10,340 nt of DNA from contig JAQCHR010000084.1 in the NCBI GenBank assembly GCA_027619655.1, forward strand, positions 1 through 10,340. The letters are read 5' to 3'. Below the pieces are notes generated by a model that did not search any database, was not told the DNA's origin, and saw only the letters and a list, made by a program, of their open reading frames with translations. How positions within the stretch are numbered: the stretch's first letter is position 1; the number at the start of each line of letters is the position of its first letter. This DNA comes from Pseudomonadota bacterium (lineage in GTDB: Bacteria > Pseudomonadota > Alphaproteobacteria > UBA8366 > GCA-2717185). Made by a program: the position numbers and the translations under genes. This document shows positions 5,673 through 10,340 of the stretch, in pieces.

Positions 5673-6749
5673 ATGGAAAATCTCGACGAGTTGCGCGAAC
5701 AATTGCTATCCGCCGTCGCATCGGCGGGTAGCCTGGACGCGTTGGAAGAAATCCGGATTTCCGCGCTTGGCCGCAAGGGGCAGGTGACGGAGCTGATGAA
5801 GGGGTTGGGCAAGCTTGACCCCGAACAGCGCAAGACGGCGGGTCAATCGCTGAATGCGGTGAAAACCGCCGTGTCCGACGCCATCGATGCGCGGCAGGGC
5901 GGGCTGGCCGCCGCCGCGCTGGAAGCGGAACTGGCCGCGGAACGGATCGATATCAGCCTGCCGGTACGCCCGGAAAGCGAAGGGCGGATCCACCCGATCA
6001 GCCAGACCTTCGATGAAATCATCGCCATCTTCGGCGAAATGGGTTTCAGCGTCGCGGAAGGTCCGGATATCGAAGACGATTTCCATAATTTTTCGGCGCT
6101 GAATATTCCGCCGGAGCATCCCGCCCGGCAGATGCACGACACGTTCTACCTGCCGGAAGGCGCCAATGGCGAACGCCCGGTCCTGCGGACCCATACCTCG
6201 CCGGTGCAGGTGCGCACGATGCAGTCGACCACGCCGCCGCTGCGGATTATTGCGCCGGGCCGTACCTATCGGTGCGATTCCGACATGACCCATACGCCGA
6301 TGTTCCACCAGGTCGAAGGACTGGTCATCGACAAGACCAGCCATATGGGTCACCTCAAGGGCTGCCTGATCGAATTCTGCCGTGCTTATTTCGAAGTGCC
6401 CGACGTGCCGGCCCGTTTCCGGCCGAGTTATTTCCCGTTCACCGAACCGTCGGCGGAAATGGATATCGGTTGCAGCCGGTCCGGCGGCGAGCTGAAAATC
6501 GGCGCCGGCGACGACTGGCTGGAAATTCTCGGCTGCGGCATGGTGCATCCGAAAGTGCTCGCCGCCTGCGGCATCGACCCGAACGAATACCAGGGCTTCG
6601 CCTTTGGCATGGGGATCGAGCGCATCGCGATGCTGAAATACGGTATTCCCGATCTGCGGACATTCTTTGACGCGGATCTGCGCTGGCTGCGGCATTACGG
6701 TTTCGTGCCGCTGGAAGTGCCTACCCTGCTGCGCGGGCTGACGCCATGA
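5673..6749 (+). CDS. pheS: Phenylalanyl-tRNA synthetase alpha subunit
   Basis: Catalytic subunit of the heterotetrameric class II enzyme that charges tRNA-Phe; 358 residues, normal for alphaproteobacteria. Residues 1 to about 85 form the helical coiled-coil arm that contacts tRNA. The catalytic core shows RIHPISQTFDEI, EGPDIEDDFHNF, THTSPVQVRTM (from 173), motif 2 with GRTYRCDSDMTHTPMFHQVE, the FRPSYFPFTEPS segment and motif 3 GFAFGMGIERIAMLKYG with GMGIER at 312-317. The ATG at 5673 is the first usable start in frame after rplT and gives the expected N-terminus; its ribosome site is weak, which may mean coupling to rplT. Its TGA overlaps the pheT ATG in ATGA, so the two subunits are translationally coupled. 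Confidence 0.97.
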   Translation: MENLDELREQLLSAVASAGSLDALEEIRISALGRKGQVTELMKGLGKLDPEQRKTAGQSLNAVKTAVSDAIDARQGGLAAAALEAELAAERIDISLPVRPESEGRIHPISQTFDEIIAIFGEMGFSVAEGPDIEDDFHNFSALNIPPEHPARQMHDTFYLPEGANGERPVLRTHTSPVQVRTMQSTTPPLRIIAPGRTYRCDSDMTHTPMFHQVEGLVIDKTSHMGHLKGCLIEFCRAYFEVPDVPARFRPSYFPFTEPSAEMDIGCSRSGGELKIGAGDDWLEILGCGMVHPKVLAACGIDPNEYQGFAFGMGIERIAMLKYGIPDLRTFFDADLRWLRHYGFVPLEVPTLLRGLTP

Positions 6750-9157
6750 AGTTCACGCTGTCCTGGCTGAAGGACCATCTTGAGACCGACGCGCCGCTGA
6801 ACGAGATCACGGACAAGCTGACATCGCTTGGACTCGAACTCGAATCGCTGCACGACCGCGCCGCCGGATTCGAGAATTTTGTCATCGGCCATGTCGTTGC
6901 CTGCGAGCAGCATCCGGATGCTGATCGGCTGCGCGTCTGCCGCGTCGATACGGGCGACGGCAGCATCACCCAGGTGGTCTGCGGTGCGCCGAACGCGCGC
7001 ATGGGCATGAAGGGCGTCTTCGCCCCGGCCGGCACACATGTGCCCGGTACCGGGGTGGACCTGAAGGTCGCCAAGGTGCGCGGCGTGGAATCCGCTGGCA
7101 TGCTGTGCTCGGAACGCGAACTCGGCCTTTCGGACGATCATGACGGGATCATCGATCTGCCCGAAGACGCGCCGGTCGGCGGCTCCTATGTTGAATACAT
7201 GGGGATGGACGATCCGGTTATCGAAATCGGCCTGACCCCGGACCGCGCCGATTGCGCCGGTGTGCGCGGCATCGCCCGCGACCTCGCGGCGGGCGGCATC
7301 GGTAGGCTGAAGCCCTGGCCGTATGAAAACGATTCCGTCCCCAGCGGTTTCGACAGTCCCGTGCAGTGGGTTCGCGACCTTGGCGCAGACGACAAGGCCT
7401 GCCCGATGGTGGTCGGCCGCGCCTTTCGCGGCGTGAAGAACGGGCCCAGCCCGGACTGGCTGCAGGACCGGTTGCGCGCCATCGGACTGCGGCCGATTTC
7501 CGCACTGGTGGACATCACGAATTACGTGACCTTCGATCTGGGCAGGCCGTTGCATGTCTTCGATATCGGCAGGATCACCGGCGATACACTGACGATGCGC
7601 CTTGCGCGCGATGGCGAGGAAATAGGGGCGCTGGACGGCCGGGACTACACGCTGGACAGCGCGATGACGGTGATCGCCGATTCCGCCCGTGTGCTGGCGA
7701 TCGGCGGCGTGATGGGCGGCGAATATTCCGGCTGTACCGAGGCGACTACGGATGTCTTCGTGGAAGTCGCCCTGTTCGACCCGGTCCGCACGGCCGCGAC
7801 GGGGCGCAAGCTCGGGATCGAATCCGATGCACGTTACAGGTTCGAACGCGGCGTCGATCCCGAATCAGCGTTATGGGGCGCGGAAGTCGCCGCCCGGATG
7901 ATCCTGGACATTTGCGGCGGCGAAGCCAGCGCCCCCACCATGGCGGGCGCGTTGCCGGCGCCGGCGCCGGCGATCACGCTGGATCCCGCCCGGATCGCAT
8001 CGCTGGGGGGTGTCGAGGTCGAAATAGACGCGGCGCGGCAGATTCTGGACGATCTCGGGTTTGAAACCAGCGTCGCCGGCAATCGAATTGAGGCCGTCCC
8101 GCCAAGCTGGCGGTTCGATGTGGAAGGTGAGGCCTGCCTGGTCGAGGAGGTCCTGCGGGTTCGCGGCTTTGACAATATTCCGGCTGTCCCGTTGCGCGCG
8201 GATACCCCGCTATCGCAGCCGGCGATTACCCCGGCGCAGCGGCAGGTATCCTTCGCGCGCCAGGTGCTGGCGGGCCGGGGCATGTACGAAGCCGTCACCT
8301 GGTCGTTCATGCGTGATGCCGATACACGGCATTTCGGCGGCGTGACGGAATCGCTGCGCCTTGCGAATCCAATCAGCGCCGACCTGGATGTCATGCGCCC
8401 GTCAATCCTGCCCAATCTGATCGCGGCGGCGGGCCGCAACATGGATCGTGGTATCCCGGACCCCGCATTGTTCGAAACCGGCGCCGCCTGGGAGAGCGAT
8501 CAGCCGAAGGGGCAGCGTCTCGTTGTTGGCGGCGTGCGTACGGGGATGACCGGCCCGCGGCACTGGGCCGGGCCGCAGCGAACCGTGGATGCGTTTGACG
8601 CGAAAGCGGATGCGCTGGCCGTGCTGACCGCGTGCAATGCCCCGGTTGACAAGCTGCAGGCGACCGCCGATGCACCGGCATGGTACCATCCGGGACGGTC
8701 GGGCGCGTTACGGCTGGGTCCGAATGTGCTTGCCTGGTTTGGCGAAATTCATCCGTCGGTGCTGCGCGAAATGGGTGTGCGCGGCCCTGTAGTGGCCTTC
8801 GAGGTATTCCTCGATGCGGTGCCGCAACCCAAGTCCAGGGCCGGCAAGGCGCGGCCGCTTCTGCAGTCGTCGCCCTATCAGCCGGTCAATCGCGATTTTG
8901 CCTTCGTCATGGCGGATGATGTTCCGGTGGCGAAGCTTCTGACGGCGATCCGCGTGGCGGAACGCAAACTCGTCGCCGATGTCGGCGTCTTTGACGTCTT
9001 TACCGGTCCATCGATCGGTCCCGGACGGAAATCAATCGCGGTTTCGGTCACGCTGCAGCCGACCAAAGCGACCATGACCGAGGCGGAAATCGATGCGGTG
9101 GCCGGGCGAATCGTGGCGAGCGTCGAAAAACAGACCGGCGGCGTCCTGCGCAGTTGA
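6746..9157 (+). CDS. pheT: Phenylalanyl-tRNA synthetase beta subunit
   Basis: Non-catalytic and editing subunit that pairs with PheS; 803 residues, typical length. Domains in order: N-terminal strand MKFTLSWLKDHL, OB-fold tRNA-binding domain (about 40-150, with HPDADRLRVCRVDTG and GMLCSERELGLSDDHDGI), B3/4 editing domain (about 210-370, with LVDITNYVTFDLGRPLHVFD and ALDGRDYTLD), the IGGVMGGEYSG and RYRFERGVDPE segments, the B5 domain, a catalytic-like core, and the C-terminal ferredoxin-like anticodon-binding domain (from about 709, starting SPYQPVNRDFAF). Start is the ATG of the ATGA overlap with pheS. The gene is intact. The next gene starts 162 bases later in the same direction. Confidence 0.97.
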   Translation: MKFTLSWLKDHLETDAPLNEITDKLTSLGLELESLHDRAAGFENFVIGHVVACEQHPDADRLRVCRVDTGDGSITQVVCGAPNARMGMKGVFAPAGTHVPGTGVDLKVAKVRGVESAGMLCSERELGLSDDHDGIIDLPEDAPVGGSYVEYMGMDDPVIEIGLTPDRADCAGVRGIARDLAAGGIGRLKPWPYENDSVPSGFDSPVQWVRDLGADDKACPMVVGRAFRGVKNGPSPDWLQDRLRAIGLRPISALVDITNYVTFDLGRPLHVFDIGRITGDTLTMRLARDGEEIGALDGRDYTLDSAMTVIADSARVLAIGGVMGGEYSGCTEATTDVFVEVALFDPVRTAATGRKLGIESDARYRFERGVDPESALWGAEVAARMILDICGGEASAPTMAGALPAPAPAITLDPARIASLGGVEVEIDAARQILDDLGFETSVAGNRIEAVPPSWRFDVEGEACLVEEVLRVRGFDNIPAVPLRADTPLSQPAITPAQRQVSFARQVLAGRGMYEAVTWSFMRDADTRHFGGVTESLRLANPISADLDVMRPSILPNLIAAAGRNMDRGIPDPALFETGAAWESDQPKGQRLVVGGVRTGMTGPRHWAGPQRTVDAFDAKADALAVLTACNAPVDKLQATADAPAWYHPGRSGALRLGPNVLAWFGEIHPSVLREMGVRGPVVAFEVFLDAVPQPKSRAGKARPLLQSSPYQPVNRDFAFVMADDVPVAKLLTAIRVAERKLVADVGVFDVFTGPSIGPGRKSIAVSVTLQPTKATMTEAEIDAVAGRIVASVEKQTGGVLRS

Positions 9158-9319
9158 AGCGGATCCGGCTCGAAACCGGCAGCGTCGGGGTGCCCCAGGG
9201 GGGAGCCTTGAAGGGCGGCGGGAATTATGTGACGGTTAGGCCGTCTCGCGGCGGAGCGACCATCCCGGTTGCCCTGTTGCGGTACCAGTATTTTCCCATT
9301 TCCATTATGGATACCCGCC
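9158..9319 (+). other. Intergenic region between pheT and the hydrolase gene
   Basis: These 162 bases hold no convincing gene. The clearest structure is the small inverted repeat GACGG (9231-9235), loop TTAGG, CCGTC (9241-9245), with no T tract, so any terminator after pheT would be weak. A shorter one, CCGG-CTCGAAA-CCGG, lies just after the pheT stop. I see no promoter with good spacing for the hydrolase gene, so that gene may be read through from pheT or use a promoter unlike the consensus. Confidence 0.3.
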
Positions 9320-10066
9320 ATGGCATTTTACGAAAACGGTTCCGTCAGGATTTACTATGAGGAAGCCGGTTCCGGCTTTCCGCTGCTGGTCATTCCGGGT
9401 GGCGGGCTGAACGCGAATATCGCCTATATTTCCGAACGGACGCCGTTCAACCCGATGAACACCCTGAACGATGAATACCACTGCATCACGATGGATTTGC
9501 GCAACGCCGATGGCGGCAAATCTTCCGGCCCGGTAGAGGTCGACTGGCCCTGGGATTCCCATATCGATGACCAGCTTGGGTTGATGGACCATCTGGGGAT
9601 CGACAAGTTCATGGTCATCGGCTTCTGCATCGGCGGCCCCTTCATCTGGCGGATGCTCGAACGCGCGCCCGAACGGGTCGTCGCCGCCGTACCGGCAACG
9701 CCCAGCGGCTTTCGCCCGGAATCGCCGGATCGCTTCTACCACAGCAATATGGAAAAATGGGCGCCGGCGCTGTGCAAGAAGCGGCCCGATGTCACGATGG
9801 AAATATGCGACGCGTTCCTGAAGAAGATGTATGGCAACCCCGATTTCGTCTTCAGCGTCACGCGCGATTCTGTGCGCGCCTGCACAACGCCTGTCCTCGT
9901 CATGCCGGACGATACCGACGCCCATCCCTACGCCACGGCGGAGGAAACGGCGCTGCTGGCGCCGAACGCCCAGATGACCTTCTTCCCCTGGAAGGAGCCC
10001 AAGGAACGGGTCGCCATGGCGATACGCCACCTGCGCGCCTTCCTGAAGGCAAATACCCCGGCGTAA
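9320..10066 (+). CDS. Alpha/beta hydrolase with Cys nucleophile elbow
   Basis: A 248-residue cytoplasmic alpha/beta-hydrolase-fold protein without a signal peptide. Seen: an oxyanion-type loop VIPGGGLNANIAY (24-36), a strand and turn ITMDLRNADGGKSS (56-69), and the nucleophile elbow GFCIGGPF (101-108), where Cys103 takes the place of the usual Ser, as in dienelactone hydrolases. The late acid is probably in PDDTDAH (196-202). The expected C-terminal GH motif is replaced by FFPWKEPKERV (221-231); the nearest candidate His is H202, beside the acid. I recall similar uncharacterised alphaproteobacterial proteins with PDD...AHPY and PWK...ER, so the pattern is probably a subfamily trait. The ATG at 9320 gives the natural start MAFYENGSVRIYYEE; the in-frame TTG at 9269 would add 17 residues of no homology. 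Ribosome site weak. Substrate unknown; esterase, lactonase or C-C hydrolase are all possible. Confidence 0.85.
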   Translation: MAFYENGSVRIYYEEAGSGFPLLVIPGGGLNANIAYISERTPFNPMNTLNDEYHCITMDLRNADGGKSSGPVEVDWPWDSHIDDQLGLMDHLGIDKFMVIGFCIGGPFIWRMLERAPERVVAAVPATPSGFRPESPDRFYHSNMEKWAPALCKKRPDVTMEICDAFLKKMYGNPDFVFSVTRDSVRACTTPVLVMPDDTDAHPYATAEETALLAPNAQMTFFPWKEPKERVAMAIRHLRAFLKANTPA

Positions 10067-10080
10067 GGCGGGACTGCGCG

Positions 10081-10096
10081 GGACCGGTTCCGGTCC
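10081..10096 (+). repeat. GC-rich hairpin after the hydrolase gene
   Basis: GGACCG (10081-10086), loop GTTC, CGGTCC (10091-10096) form a perfect 6-bp stem 14 bases after the hydrolase stop codon. No T tract follows, so it is at most a weak or factor-dependent terminator, or an mRNA 3' end stabiliser. Confidence 0.4.
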
Positions 10097-10109
10097 GGTA
10101 TCGACGGAA

Positions 10110-10153
10110 AACTGCAATTGCAGTTGACGGATTGGCGCGATTCAGCTCATAGA
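10110..10153 (+). promoter_or_regulatory. 16-bp perfect palindrome overlapping a possible -35 box
   Basis: AACTGCAATTGCAGTT (10110-10125) is its own reverse complement over 16 bases, the shape of a site for a dimeric regulator. Its last two bases begin TTGACG (10124-10129, five of six -35 bases), followed after 18 bases by CATAGA (10148-10153, three of six -10 bases). The palindrome lies 36 bases before the ATG of the last gene. Operator function is inference from position and symmetry. Confidence 0.4.
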
Positions 10154-10161
10154 CATGGCTC

Positions 10162-10340
10162 ATGGCGGCGACGAAAAAATCCTACGCGATTCCCTGCAGC
10201 AGCGCGTTTCGCGACCGGGTGCAGGCGCTTGCCGACCGGCGGGGCGTCAACGCGGGCGACCTGGTGCGGTCGGTGATGCTGGTCGTGCCGCCGGCGGCCA
10301 TTGCGGCCATGGCCGATCCCGGGGAACCGGGGGACCATGA
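10162..10340 (+). CDS. Unidentified protein, N-terminal 59 residues only
   Basis: The frame opens at ATG 10162, just after an in-frame TAG at 10150-10152, and runs off the end of the window. The visible protein begins MAATKKSYAIPCSSAFRDRV and continues with QALADRRGVNAGDLVRSVML and VVPPAAIAAMADPGEPGD. Codons strongly favour G or C in third position, unlike the overlapping frame from the ATG at 10155, which gives a Gly/Arg-rich shadow. The FRDRVQALADRRGVNAGDLVRSVML stretch looks like two helices of a ribbon-helix-helix-like or small helical module, with a short beta strand (SYAIPC) before it. I have an uncertain memory of alphaproteobacterial J-domain proteins with such an N-terminus. No clear ribosome site precedes the ATG. 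Function not assigned. Confidence 0.6.
   Translation, partial: MAATKKSYAIPCSSAFRDRVQALADRRGVNAGDLVRSVMLVVPPAAIAAMADPGEPGDH

Noticed and set aside
5706..6695. 329-codon open frame antisense to pheS
   Set aside because: Lies almost exactly over pheS and has a His/Arg/Gly-rich composition typical of an antisense shadow.
6695..7555. 286-codon open frame antisense to pheS/pheT
   Set aside because: Covers conserved pheT coding sequence and shows no domain; antisense shadow.
9154..9360. 68-codon open frame overlapping the pheT stop (TTGA) and the hydrolase start
   Set aside because: It starts at TTG, overlaps the hydrolase coding region by about 40 bases, has no recognisable features and a low-complexity Gly/Arg composition. 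A real coupled small gene is not excluded but not supported.

Overview
The window looks like a stretch of core chromosome from a GC-rich alphaproteobacterium. Codons favour G or C in third position. The set of encoded proteins and their sequence style point towards the Rhodospirillales or a neighbouring group; that placement is an inference from remembered homologues, not from a search. I see no mobile element, phage gene, CRISPR array, tRNA or rRNA, and no gap between genes longer than about 205 bases.

Layout. (1) 1-696: 3' part of a family 9 glycosyltransferase (LPS heptosyltransferase type). (2) 742-3275: thrS and infC, the first part of the classical translation cluster; infC is best read as starting at a rare ATA codon behind a perfect AGGAGG. 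(3) 3303-4858, opposite strand: a two-gene unit of a short-chain dehydrogenase/reductase (SDR) followed by an enoyl-CoA hydratase/isomerase-family protein, inserted between infC and rpmI. (4) 5064-9157: rpmI, rplT, pheS and pheT, the second part of the translation cluster, probably with its own promoter in the 205-bp divergent gap. (5) 9320-10066: an alpha/beta hydrolase with a Cys nucleophile elbow. (6) 10162-10340: the 5' end of an unidentified gene, preceded by a hairpin, a 16-bp perfect palindrome and a possible promoter.

How the genes relate. thrS, infC, rpmI, rplT, pheS and pheT supply threonyl-tRNA synthetase, initiation factor IF3, ribosomal proteins L35 and L20, and both subunits of phenylalanyl-tRNA synthetase. 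In enterobacteria these genes are contiguous; here the SDR/hydratase pair splits them and must force separate transcription of the rpmI half. The pair resembles acyl-CoA or other small-molecule catabolism, but nothing in the sequence fixes a substrate.

I did not find a clear, previously undescribed system. The points most worth a second look are the ATA start of infC, the SDR lacking the whole catalytic tetrad, the alpha/beta hydrolase with a Cys nucleophile and no C-terminal His at the usual place, and the palindrome overlapping a possible -35 box before the last gene.
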